Assembly (NCBI RefSeq): GCF_009870125.1
Contig: NC_046680.1
Span: 13,101,501-13,165,500, forward strand
Origin: Drosophila pseudoobscura
Lineage: Eukaryota; Arthropoda; Insecta; Diptera; Drosophilidae
DNA: 64,000 bases
Reading direction: 5' to 3'
The notes beneath the pieces are model-generated. The model was not told where the DNA came from. It searched no databases and saw nothing but the letters and a program-made list of their open reading frames with translations. Positions 47,847 to 58,922 of this stretch are shown piece after piece (position 1 is the stretch's first letter; each line of letters begins with the position of its first letter). The position numbers and the translations under genes are program-made.

Positions 47847-48378
47847 TATTCAAACACGCTTTGGTCAGAATTTATTTCAATTTTCATATCCAAAATCGAC
47901 GTAACCGGCCAGCTGTTTGTGCTGTAGACAGTGATGCCAATCTAGCTCTAAGCATATGTAGAGAGAATTAGTTAGATTAAACCACCTAGCAACCTTATGT
48001 CATACATTCATATATATATATATAGAATAATAATTATATTACTTTATTGTGCTATTTTTTGAATTTGCAAAAGTTTGAGTTCCTCTGTTTTTGTATATTT
48101 CTACTATATTTTTGCTTGATTTGAGCTAACTTTGGTGGCAGCAATTTCCGAGCCAAACTGTCACCTCTGATTCTATGCAGGGTTGTTATATGCGCCGCCA
48201 GTTGATAACGGCGAAGAAGCGGCACAAAAGAGACAACAAAAATGCAGGTCGCGTCGTTTTTCTTTTGATTGGAAAATACCCCGACATAGAAATAGAAAGC
48301 GTGCAACGTGGTGTTAAGTGGAGCACACAGAGAGCTGGCCTCGACGCGTGGCTTATCAGTGAATTTTGAAAACATAAA
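47847..48378. promoter_or_regulatory. shared divergent promoter region, mRpL43 / anillin-related gene
   Basis: 532 bp between two opposing start codons. No TATA box is evident; it contains an AT repeat near 48011-48022. It must hold both promoters unless 5' UTR introns extend further. Confidence 0.5.
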
Positions 48379-51300
48379 ATGGCCACAGTAAGCAAGAAAA
48401 TGATTTTTATTGCAACTTGCAGCTTGGTAAACAGCATCTTTGCATAGGTATTTGGGGCGTCAAAGTCAAAGTTCCCAAAGAACGTAGTGCCTGATGTCGT
48501 AGCCGAGGAGGAGGAGGAGGAGGAAGAAGAGGAGGATGACGACGATGAAGAAGAAGACTCTGCCGAATCGGGCTCGACAACCTCGTTCAGTCTTCAGGAG
48601 TGCATAAACGAGTTTCGGGCCCGCCGCATTAGACGCGTCTCCACCCAAAGCCGCGACTGTGACAACAACCACAACATGCCAAGTGAGGACCAGCCCGTGC
48701 GCGTACGAGGCACATCCGCCGATGCGGACTTAATTAACCAGAATCGCTGTAACAAGGCCCAGGAGCGAAAGGGCAAGCCATGCAAGAATGGTTTTTGCTA
48801 TTGCTTCACCAGCGACAGTGGCGATTGTGCCTCCACGGCACCGACACGAGAGTCGCACGTGCGCCAGCCCAGACGCAGCAGGCGTTCCGAAAGCACTAAG
48901 GTACGAGTACTAAAACCCTTTCAGACAATCAAATAACAGATGTTTTTTCATCCACATGATACGTGTGCTTGTCCAGGCGGCCAGTGCGTCCATGCCGCTG
49001 GTCCAGAACCATTTGGACAGCCAGAGGCAGCAGGTGGGACGTCGTCACAGTGAGCCGCCCAACGTGAAACAGACCTCAAATATTCCGTTGACTGCCATAA
49101 GCAGTATATGTGCCGTCGGCGATGATGCTCCGCTCATACAGATTATTCAGGAGCTGCGCGATAATTGTGTTGTGTCAGAGGTGCGCGTGAACCGACAGAA
49201 GCTGCCAGGATCAGGCTGCCAGCCAAGGTCTTCGCCTGTTAAGACCTGCAAAGTGAAGGCATACGATCCGATTACATACAAACCCACTGCCCCGGCCTTG
49301 TCAAACATCAGCGAGCAGGATTCTGCCCTGGAAGAGGAGCCGGAAATGGCTCAAACAGAACAGCCGACTAGTCTGCAGTCCGCTCGCCAAAGCTCCCGGT
49401 CGCGTCGCAGCTCTGGTGCAGGTGGCCGTCTCCTCCAGAAGCGTTTGTCACAGGGTCTGGGGAATTTCAAGACACGCGATTGCCAAGAGCCACCACCGAA
49501 GCCGCCGCGCCGTAGCTGCCAGAGTCTCGATGGGAAATTCTCACTGTCGTCGTTGGCTTCGACAACGCCTTCAGTGCGGGAGGCTGAGCGTGTTTTGGAC
49601 GAGTTCCTGCGCCAGAGAGGCGTCACGGTACCCAGTAGCAACAATAACTCGCCTCGAAAGAATAAAAAGAGCAAGCGCAGGTCCTATCCGATGGGTAAGT
49701 GGTAGCCGAAGCCAAAGAATGAAACTGAAACCCAAACCAAATTGGAAACAATATCCCTTTTAGCTAAACCAAACCAAATTAAACTTCAATTTTCTTGTCA
49801 AAATAAAAAGATATTTTGTTTACCAATTGAGTTACGGTTTCATTTCCTGGTCCCAGGTCCCATTACTTCTCTATTTCGCCTCTTAACTCGCTTCAAATTG
49901 CAGCCGAAGTGGAGAAGCCCCGGCGCAGCAGACAGCTGCCTACGTGTCCCTCGCTGAGCGACATTGAGCGAGTTGTGGAGTCCAAGCGTGGCTCGAACTA
50001 CGCCCGAAATATACAGCAGGCCAGTAGCAAGGGGAAGAATGCCGTAGCCGACAAACCCATGAAGGAGATCCTGCTGGGCTGGACAGAGCCAAAGATCAAC
50101 GACATGCTGAACTACGAGAACAAGCGGAGTACCCATTTCAAGACCCAGGCTCCTATGGCAGAGCCCCAAGTGGCCATTGGCTGGCAGCTACCACAGCCTG
50201 TAGTGCCTAAGATCTCCTTAGACACTGTCGACGGCAGTATGTGCGAGAATCTGGCCTCCAACATAGACCGCAAGCACACTCCCATCAAATATCCGCGAGG
50301 CATCAAGTCTGCTGGCGGACAGGCCAGCCATAAGTTCATTTGGGGCGAGCAGTTGCGCAACTTTTCGCCGCTGAAGGCAGCCAACAAGCAGCCTACACTC
50401 AAAACCAAGTCCAAGAACTTTCTTAACAACTCAAAGAACAAGATACTGCGCTTTGTGTCGCCCAAAAAGTCAAATCACCCGGAGAACCCGGCGCGACGGC
50501 CCACACCTACTCCCCGACTCTGCACTGTGGGTGTTCAGACATCCACATCGCAGTTAGATCTGCAGTCGCAATCCCCACCGGGCAGCTATCATTCCCCCAT
50601 GCAGTCGACGCCATCGGCCACAACGACATCCACCAGGCAGCAGCCGGACAAGGAGAGCAGCGGCGACCAGCCGTACTTTGATTTCGAACGCAAGATCGAA
50701 GCACCGAACCCGCCCAAAAAGATGCCACGTGCCACGAACCGTGCTCGCAAACTGAACTTCCATACTGAGGCCGAAGCACCCACCACCTATCGCTCCTTCC
50801 ACAAGGATCTCGACCAGGATGTAACCATCACCAAAATGGGCTACCTGTTGAGCAATATTCGGGCCAAGCTGGAGGCGAGCGACGACCGCGCCGTGCGAAC
50901 CTTTCGGGTGAGTCTAGGTCGAGTCTTTCATAAACAAATTTCGTATCTTTATTGACGAGTCAAAATATCCTTATGCCTATGGCCTATGGCTCATGGCTTT
51001 GGGCGTATAGTCTAGATAAGGTTAAATACAACGCCCAGAGCGTAGTGATCAGATCCCAAATAGTGATTGGGTATGGGTCCGACGCGGTAGCAGACGTTGA
51101 CCGTCGGCAGACCATAAATGCTAGTCACCTGCAGCTGGTGCTGGCTTTTATCGCTTAGGGAGCGCAGAATGTAGTCCACGGTGATCCAATTGTCTTGCCG
51201 TGTGGATGCAATGCCGGGTCCCTTGGGGCCTGGCGGTCCCATCTCCACGGCCTTAAAATTGAGCAACTTTGCGGGTGGGCTGTCTGCGGTGATAATCTCG

Positions 51301-54300
51301 AAGGGCGGAGAATTGGGGACGCTGTTGAAGTCTCCAGTTAATACTATGGGCGTAACTTGGCCACTCTTTGGGTCGCATGAAAATGTCTCTAGCTCTTCAA
51401 GCAGCCTGGTCACCTGGGCACAGCGCACATCATCGCGTTTGGGATTGTATAGCAGGTGGGTGGTGGCCACTATGAACTCCTTCTCCGTCTGACCTTTCAT
51501 CCCGAGTTTGGCGAATAGAGCCACATTCTCGCGATTCAGCAGCTTCACATTCTGATCGTAAAACTCGATTGGCCGTTGGTCTAGCAACTGGAACTTGCAT
51601 GCGTCGTAGATGATGGCACAGCCGTCAGTGCGCTCGCCAGTCTTTTTCTTGTAGACGTACTCCAGTTTCTTGCCATTGCCCATGCGGAGTCCCTGCATTA
51701 GATCAAATATGTGGTCGTACTGCATTTCCTGGAGACAGAGAATGTCCGGGTCTAGTGTCAGTATTTCACGCTGGATGTTCTGCAGGCGACGTCGCCAGGT
51801 CAGGCAGTCGGTTCTGAGTTCCCCATATAGATAGAAATGTTCTACCAGCAGGTCCTGGGCGAGTATGTTGTACGAAACTACTTTAAAGCTGGAGTCCTTG
51901 CTCACGTGACCGTGTCCATGTCCGTCTTTTGTGCGCCTCCATTGCCGGTTTCTGTCGTATCTATCCATGGCGTCGTCTATTTGGTCACTACTCTCGTTCC
52001 TCCTGCTGCTTCTGTGCTTGGCTGTGCTGATCCCGAGGGTGCGAATGAATGAAGCTTGGCCTGGCAGGGATCGGAGCAGGAATTTGTACATATCACTCGA
52101 TGAGCGTCCCCATCGAGTGCAACAGATTTCGAATGCGCCAAAAGCCAAAAATGTAGAAAAAAAACTATGCTCTCGTCAGCTGTTTGCTTGTTGCTTTCGT
52201 GTGTTCTTCGCAGGGATGGGTTTGCGCGCGTAATCGAAATCGATAATGGTGGTTTCTAATCGAAATTTAAATATTCGCGGTTGGTTTCAATTGCAGATGC
52301 GGGATTTTCATTAATTAATTACCGTATATTTGTGTTCGTCTTCTCAGGATTCTTCACGCGTTGAGGCAATCGAGCGTCAAAAGGAGAGCTTCGATTGCAT
52401 TGACGGGCCACATAGCTTGAGCGCAACATCGGCCACAACTCAATATCAACGTGATGCGACATATGTGGCAACCACTCAATATCCACGTGATACGGAATCT
52501 GCAGCAACCTCGCAATATCCACGGGACACGACATTTGTGAGATCTACTCAATCCAAACGTGACACGACATTTGTAGTACCTACTCGGCATCAGCGTGATC
52601 TCGATTGCGAACCCATTTATTCAGAGATCGAAGAGGACTGCTTGCGTATAAGGGGCAGTCCGCAGTACGAGGTCAGGACTGCAGTGGAACGGCAGCCCAG
52701 CGATGCCCAAACTTCAAGCTCCACGGCGACTGGGAGTGAGTCGACAGCGGCTGTCTCTGACTTGAGTGTGCCTGCGGATCTGTCAATACTCTATGCAAGG
52801 GTGCAGAAGCCACAGAAGAAGCCTCAGCCGAGTCTGCCTCCAGTAAATCTGACTGCCCAGCCGGTGGCATTGGGGCAGTGTCTGCAAGAGTCCCTGAAGA
52901 GTGGCAGCTTCTTTAAGTTCATGCCACTGCCTGATGAGCCTAGTAGCGAATGTTCTCGCTCTGAGTCCACAAGCGAAACCACAGATTCGTCGGTGATTCG
53001 CAAGCCAAAACCGACGTCCCCACCCATGCACCAGTCGCTAAACAATATAAACGAAAGGAACTCGCCGCCAAAGAAGAACCGAAACCTGTCGAGGTCCGAT
53101 CTCTCCCTACAGCGCAGCCAGATCTTCCTGGACAATTTCTGCCGCAGCGAGCTTGTGCTCGATCAGGACGAGCAGGTCAACACTCGCCTTGAAAAGATTC
53201 CAAATGTGAGTATTCGTAGCAAATACTACCTCATACGCATACTTATCCTTGTCTAACTACTTGCAGACCTGCCTCAGAGCCAGTAGCCCCCGCAATGAGG
53301 ATGCTGTCTCCTACGACATGCCCGAGGGACTGTACGATGATTACGCCATTGAGGATGCCAGCGCCGGCAGTTCCTTTGTCACCAACGACTACGGATCGTG
53401 CCAGATTGAGCCGCCGCCGCCTCCGTCAGAGAACCAGAGCACACCAAAAAAGAAAAGCCAACGATATACAACTAAGGTAGAGATTTTTGTTGACTCCTAT
53501 TAGCGCCTAAGGCTTTCTGCTTTCACTTGCCATTGCCATGTTCTTGGAAATTGTAACCCTTTGTATATATATATCCATAACTACACTGTACACAGCTCGC
53601 GCTTCTGAAGCATTTGAAATATATGTAAGCTGCTTGGTTATCTAAACACGCGTAATAATTAATTTTCCAGCCACCGAGCAATCTCAGCATCGACATCAAC
53701 GATGCCACACAGTCGCCAGCGCGTCCATTTGGCCACAATCTCAGCCACAGCTGCCCAACGACTCCACAACAGCCGGCTAAACCATCCGCCCAGCTGGCCC
53801 ACAACAGCAGCAGTCTGGGGGAGCTGGTCCAATCGCTACCCAGCCCCACTGACAGCCAGCTGATGTCGGTGAGCGCTCTGGCCCGCTATCGCCTCCTCAA
53901 GGATGCCCTGCGGCGCTCTTACCGGAAAGGCAAGGACTTCTTTCTGGCGGAGAAGCATCGACTGACCCACAGCCTCAATATGTCCCGCGATCAGTCCAAC
54001 CAGACCGACGGGGAGCTGGACAGCAGCACCTACTACGCCAGCTTCAATCTCGACTGCCTGCTCAATGAGTCGCTAACCACCAGCGAGCAACTGGCGCAGG
54101 CTGTCAGCATTTGTCGGAAAATGCCCGAGCTGGAGATCTCCAACGAAATGGTGGAGGCAGAGCGCCTTTTGCTATTCTCAACCCTGCGACAAAGCTCTCC
54201 CGCTGATCCTTGCCAGGCCAGCGATGCCGTTCTGGCTGCCAGGCGGCAGGCGCAGTGCGTCCTAATCGATGCCATGCAGCTGCCAGTGAGATCAGATGCC

Positions 54301-55207
54301 AGCCAGGACATGTTCTTCAATTACCATTACATTTGCACGTACGAGTTCGAGGGACGCATTTGCTCCACACAATCGGTGGAGTGCCAGAATGGCGTTGCCC
54401 TGTTCCGTGACTGCGGACTGGAGTTCTACAGCGCAGGCCCGGTGGAGGCGATGGAGTTGCGCTGTCAAATATTTATGTTTCGGCTGCGCAAGATCTCTAC
54501 GCTGTCGCTGGAGCCAGCCAAGACAGTGGTAAGTGGCTCTAGTCCGACTTGCAGGACCTCGCTAAAATTTTCTCCGCTTACAGAAACGCGGTACCAGCAA
54601 TCTGTGTTCGTCCACATCCAGTTGCTCCGGCAGCTCCGCGGGTGAGCGAGTAGTATCCCGGTTTCGCCTACATGCCTCCTTTTGTTTGCGTGCCATTGAT
54701 TTGGCTCCATTCGAGCTGTTGGCCAGCGAGACGCAGGCCAGTGATCGGATTTGCTTGCGAAGCTCCCGATCCTGGCAGCTACCATTGACTACCCACACAA
54801 AATCGACCAATCTGGCGCCCGAAATATCCGTGACGGGGCGTGTGGAGGTTCGTTTGCCCAAGTCACATTACTCTGGCTATTTGAATGTGGAGGATCCGCA
54901 GAGGAAGCACCACTGGAATCGACGCTGGTGCACCCTCGACGGTGTACAGCTGTCCGTGTGGCAGCACGAAGACGATCTCAGTGAGCAGCCGCCCCTTTTC
55001 TCACTGCAGCTTCAGGAATGCCCGCAAGCCTCGATAGCTGCGGCACCGCGAGAGCTGTGTGCTCGTGCCCGGAGTTTTCTCCTACGGGAAAAGAAAGCAG
55101 CCTTGGGATTCTTTTTTGCAGCCGACACTCAGCCGGAACTAGACGAATGGCTATTGCATCTGAACGAATCTCTGTCTTTCGCCAAGCGATGGCTGGTCGC
55201 ACCTTGA
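48379..55207 (+). CDS. large anillin-homology / PH-domain protein
   Basis: Eight coding exons: 48379-48387 (MAT), 48448-48900, 48977-49694, 49904-50907, 52348-53205, 53267-53476, 53671-54528 and 54584-55207 (TGA). All phases agree and give 1577 residues. Residues 25-45 are an acidic Glu/Asp run. The middle is disordered, basic and Ser/Pro-rich, with PPPKPPRRS and repeated QYxRDT units at about 756-812. From about residue 1148 (ALARYRLLKDALRRSYRKGK) to 1450 the sequence resembles an anillin homology domain, with CTYEFEGRI and GLEFYSAGPV. A PH domain follows at about 1466-1572 (SGYLNVEDPQRKHHWNRRWCTLDG ... WLLHLNESLS). Such AHD-PH tails bind Rho, septins and membrane at contractile or cortical structures. 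This is not the scraps anillin as I know it. The 1.4-kb intron 50908-52347 contains angel antisense. The first tiny exon is the least certain part. Confidence 0.8.
51012..52148 (-). CDS. angel: angel, CCR4-type EEP nuclease
   Basis: A single-exon ORF on the minus strand, 378 residues from the first ATG (52148) or 359 from the second (52091, MYKFLLRSLPGQ). The second start looks better: it is near the published fly length (about 354) and begins like a mitochondrial or amphipathic leader. It belongs to the endonuclease-exonuclease-phosphatase family related to CCR4 deadenylase; vertebrate ANGEL proteins act on RNA 3' ends, including 2',3'-cyclic phosphates. Active-site motifs are intact: SYNILAQ, LCLQEMQ (metal-binding Glu), TGDFNSVPNS and LGSDHYAL (catalytic His). 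It lies wholly in an intron of the anillin-related gene, antisense. ATCGAT and CAGCTG elements just upstream (52183-52245) may be its promoter. Confidence 0.93.
   Translation of the reverse strand: MAFGAFEICCTRWGRSSSDMYKFLLRSLPGQASFIRTLGISTAKHRSSRRNESSDQIDDAMDRYDRNRQWRRTKDGHGHGHVSKDSSFKVVSYNILAQDLLVEHFYLYGELRTDCLTWRRRLQNIQREILTLDPDILCLQEMQYDHIFDLMQGLRMGNGKKLEYVYKKKTGERTDGCAIIYDACKFQLLDQRPIEFYDQNVKLLNRENVALFAKLGMKGQTEKEFIVATTHLLYNPKRDDVRCAQVTRLLEELETFSCDPKSGQVTPIVLTGDFNSVPNSPPFEIITADSPPAKLLNFKAVEMGPPGPKGPGIASTRQDNWITVDYILRSLSDKSQHQLQVTSIYGLPTVNVCYRVGPIPNHYLGSDHYALGVVFNLI
52438..52610 (+). repeat. in-frame 36-bp tandem repeat (about 5 units)
   Basis: Units start at 52438, 52474, 52510, 52546 and 52582 (exact 36-bp period) and encode TQYxRDTxxxAT-like 12-mers with progressive divergence, within exon five of the anillin-related gene. 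Confidence 0.9.
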
Positions 55208-56117
55208 GGGATACACTATTTTATTCTATAATTTTATTGTGTGTTTATGTTTTCTCTTTATATTTTGTAGTGTTAAATTGTAAATTACCTTCTGGGATAG
55301 GATAAAATATGTTGAGAACATTTGTTCTACTTATGCTGGTCAAAGGAGAGTTTGCTCCCCATCCACCGACTTACCATTCCGGTAACATTCCGCCATCGCT
55401 GCCTTTTCTGGGGAGTATACTCGTAGTCTCTATCTTTAAATCGCCTGTTTATGGGGCTGTAGTGTACGTTACAACAACAACAGTTTATTACATACATAAT
55501 TTACATCGGTTATAATAGTTCGTTAAGATATATTGTATATATATATATATGCATATGTAAAGTTTTGTCAACTGGATATAGATTACTATATAGTATGGTA
55601 CATTAGTGTATGTTTTTTTTTTATGCGCTCCGTGTGCTCTGTGGATATTCTGTGGATTAGGGTATTCTAAAGCCCTCACACTCGTGTGCCTAGTTTATGT
55701 TAATGAATAGTACCCATACTATACTAAATATAGTATATGTACTATTAAAAATAAGCTGCTTTGTAATACGGGTTCTGAGTCCGCGTTTGCTCATTACAGT
55801 GCAAAAACATAAAGTCTGAGGTTATGTTTGTTGTGGTATGTGTCAAGCAATTTACATACTTACGAGTATATTGTACGACGTTACTCTAACAATTACTATT
55901 ACAATTAAATAGTTGGTGTCTTCTCCTACTAGTCTCTGTATCTGTATCCTGTATCTGTATTGATCCTGATCCTGTTGATAACTATATGATTCTGATCTAT
56001 TTTTTGTATATGTATATTTCTATTTCTGTACGGGTTATAAGTGGACATGCTGGAGAGCGTCTATAACGGTAGTTATTTGTGGTTCGGGGTCTGTATTGGC
56101 TCTGCGACCTTTAGGGC
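55208..56117. other. 3' region between convergent anillin-related gene and Pal2
   Basis: AT-rich; no coding similarity. It contains (TA)n near 55534-55550 and repeated CTGTATCTGTATC units near 55935-55960. Confidence 0.6.
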
Positions 56118-57689
56118 TTAGGCCAGAACGTACTTCCAGACGCGATTTGTCTGATGATTGGTTCCGATCTCAGTGACATACAGGGCCGACCCGTTAACAC
56201 TGACGGCCATCGAATGCGGATTTTTGAAGTCGCCCCAGTGCCCGATAATGGCCTCCGACCGCGGATCGATGGTGAAGCCGCACACGGGCAACATCGAGGT
56301 GGGTCCGTTCACGGCGAAGACTATATCGCCGTAACTGGCGACGCCAAAGACGCGACCCAGATCTGGCTCCTGTATGGTGGCTGCAGGCTCACCCTCGCCA
56401 TGGGAAGATTTCAAGCCGGCTCTGGAAGAGTTTCATTTTGCAATTTGGGAATCGTTTTAGGATTACTTTCTACTCCACTCACTTGGGACAGACAACGCGC
56501 ATATTCTCGCGGTCAGCGATGCACAGTAGATCCAAGTGCTCCAACAGGGTGATGGCATGTGGCACCTGAAGTGACAGAAACTCTGGAAGGGATTTTGGAA
56601 TGTTATGGTGAACACTCAAATATTAAATATACGTACCTGGTGGCTGTGGAATCGTACGAAGCAGCTTGCCAGCGGCATTGAACTTCAGGATGCGACTGTT
56701 ACAGTAGCCATCGGCGATAAAGAACTGTGAATACATACATATATGAAAACATTCTTCCTAGTCAAAGGGCCTGAGAGTCTTACCTCTCCCGTGGTGGCCA
56801 CGGCTATGGAAGTCGGCTTGCACAGATGTTTGACGGAGGATCCAGGGCGGAAGCGTTTGCCAATCGTAAGAAGAGGCTTGCTGCCGAAGGGCTTAAACTA
56901 AACCAGGACTATATAGTATAGGACTAGATAAAGGACTCTGTATAAAAAGTATGTACCTTGAATGCCTGGTGCATAGCCACGTCCGTAATCCAGTAGTTGC
57001 CATGAATATCGATGGTCATTCCATGGGGCATGTAGAACATATTTGAGCCCCAGCCAGATTTAATGGCGCCCGTCTTCGAGTCTAGGACATAGATGGTCTT
57101 CTCCTTAATCGGCCCGTACTCGATGAGGTAGTAGATATTGCTTTCGTTGAAGGTGCTGCAAGCAGATTGGACACACAAATCAGATATGTATACGTGTCCC
57201 ACGTGAGAGTAGACACTTGTTACTATGCAACTGCGACAGCTGTTGACCTACTTTACATCCCAATAGCGGTCGGCGCGATGGAAAATGACTGGATTGCCCT
57301 GTGGGTCCACGGAGACGGCGGTGACCTGGCCGAAGCTGTGCTGCTCGGTGGGCCAGTTCTCCACGAGCACAGGAGTGGGCACACTGGCCGCCGGAATGGG
57401 TACATTGTCGTAGCTGCGCTGGTTCTGCAGGGCCACCTCATCGTCCACCAGTGGCAGCTGCGGCGACTGCAACGGACAGTGGACAACCCCTGACGATATG
57501 AACGACACAGTTTTTTGGTGGAGACTAGCTCACCTGAAGGTCCTTCTGCTGCATGCGGCGCTTGATGAGCGCCCTCACCTGGTTGAAGAACCGTTCGTTG
57601 AGGTTCACCCCCCCTGGCAGGTGGTTGCTGTTCGCGGCCACTGCTCCCAGGCAGAGCGCCAGCAGCGCCACAAGATGAATGCACGACAT
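56118..57689 (-). CDS. Pal2: peptidyl-alpha-hydroxyglycine alpha-amidating lyase
   Basis: Minus-strand exons 57689-57534, 57466-57252, 57155-56957, 56897-56784, 56724-56637, 56582-56483 and 56421-56118 give 391 residues in consistent phase. PAL performs the second step of neuropeptide C-terminal amidation, splitting hydroxyglycine-extended peptides into the amide and glyoxylate in the secretory pathway. The N-terminus is a signal peptide (MSCIHLVALLALCLGAVAA). The rest is the six-bladed PAL propeller: FHRADRYWD (catalytic Arg), MPHGMTIDIHGNYWITDVAMHQAFK (zinc His), ADGYCNSR (catalytic Tyr and paired Cys), VPHAITL (zinc His), ADREN (Arg) and NPHSM (zinc His). In rat PAL the last motif is MPHD, so the flanking Met and Asp differ here. 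Pal2 rather than Pal1 is assigned from the neighbourhood. Confidence 0.9.
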
Positions 57690-58348
57690 TTGGAAGTCCT
57701 CTGATTTGCGTTTTTCTAGTGGCAGAAGTTTACTTGTGCTCTGCTTGCGCGATTTTCTGCTCTGCTAACATCTGTTGGCGGTGTCTATATGTTGCGCTGG
57801 CAATAGATTAACTGCCTTTGGACCACGAACTCCACTCCACTCCCCCACACGCACTGACGCTGATAGTCCCACGCTTTTCGATTTTCGCTTTCATTTTTGG
57901 CGCCTGCGCCTGCTGATCCCCAGCACACTGGGCCCTAGCCCATACGCTCGGTAAATGGTTTGAAATGCCTGGATATTTTCAGATGTGCGTCTGATTGCCC
58001 CACTGTGGCCCTGCCGCAAGCTGTTGGAGATTGGAAAGCGTTTATTGATTTTCCAATAGGACAGAACAGTGAGGGCCAAAAGTAAGGCTTTATTCGATTC
58101 GATTATATGGTGCAAACGCCATCGATAACAGTTCGATGGCGAAATTCGATACGATTTTGTTGTGAACGTGCTCGATTAAGTTTACAATTAATGGTGCAAT
58201 GAATAGAGAATCGATTTGGAGTTTGGAGGCCACTTTGGAGATGGAAGCATACAATCAGCAGTCAGTGTCTTTGACGTCACAGCGGGTGTTGGGCAGTGGG
58301 TGGAGCAGGGCCGTAATCCGTGGGCTCTACGTGGGCTATACGTGTGCT
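57690..58348. other. Pal2 upstream region
   Basis: Non-coding. It contains a 9-bp inverted repeat around an ATCGATA core at 58117-58141. The short ORFs here lack family features. Confidence 0.55.
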
Positions 58349-58922
58349 CTACGACCCCCAATCCCAGTTGGGCTGAGTCCAAATATAGCCTGTGTCTGTC
58401 ATGGAGCAGTAAGCATTGTAATAGCGTCCCGGGGAGCTGTAAACAGTGAAACGAGACAAGCATCCCCTGTGCATCAGCGGACTCGCCGTCGAGAAGATGG
58501 TCACGTAACGCACTCACCGGCAGTAGGAGTACTGTGGACACTTGCACCGAAACAGGCTCTGGAACTCCTCCTTGCACACCTCGTTCCACCAGCAGGTGCG
58601 CTGCAATATGATCAAACAATCCAAGGGGGAGGGGTTAATTAAGCCAATCTCCAGCTCCACTCACCCGCACACCACAGACCTCGGTCATATAGCCGTGAAC
58701 GCTCTGGTCCGAGTAGCTTCGCTTCGTTAGATGCGCCTGTGCATCGGCCGGTGCGGGCACCAGGAGCAGGGACAGTCGGAGGCAGCAGCCCAGAAGCAAC
58801 CACCGCGACGCCAAGGGCAGCCCTGTGATCACCTTAACACAATTAGCAACAAAATAATCAAATTACATTTTTTTATTTTTCAAATTATTTTCCTTTTTCC
58901 ATTATGGTCTGACCTTTCGCAT
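58349..58922 (-). CDS. small secreted cysteine-rich protein
   Basis: Four minus-strand exons, 58922-58914 (MRK), 58832-58665, 58600-58518 and 58436-58349 (TAG), give 115 residues. The first three codons come from a separate exon; the 81-bp intron has a TTGCTAAT branch-like site and TTAAG acceptor, and without it the ORF has no ATG. Residues about 10-31 are hydrophobic (WLLLGCCLRLSLLLVP), ending PAPADAQA, a likely signal peptide. HLTKRSY offers a dibasic cleavage site. The mature part has seven Cys: VCGVRRTCWWNEVCKEEF, LFRCKCPQYSYC and YNAYCS, ending IWTQPNWDWGS. I do not recognise the family. It could be a secreted peptide, an inhibitor-like domain or a matrix component. The exon joins are phase-consistent, but the first exon is inferred. 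Confidence 0.7.

Noticed and set aside
52438-52610. 36-bp repeats as a CRISPR array
   Set aside because: Units are directly adjacent without spacers, diverge at codon positions and are translated within a eukaryotic exon.
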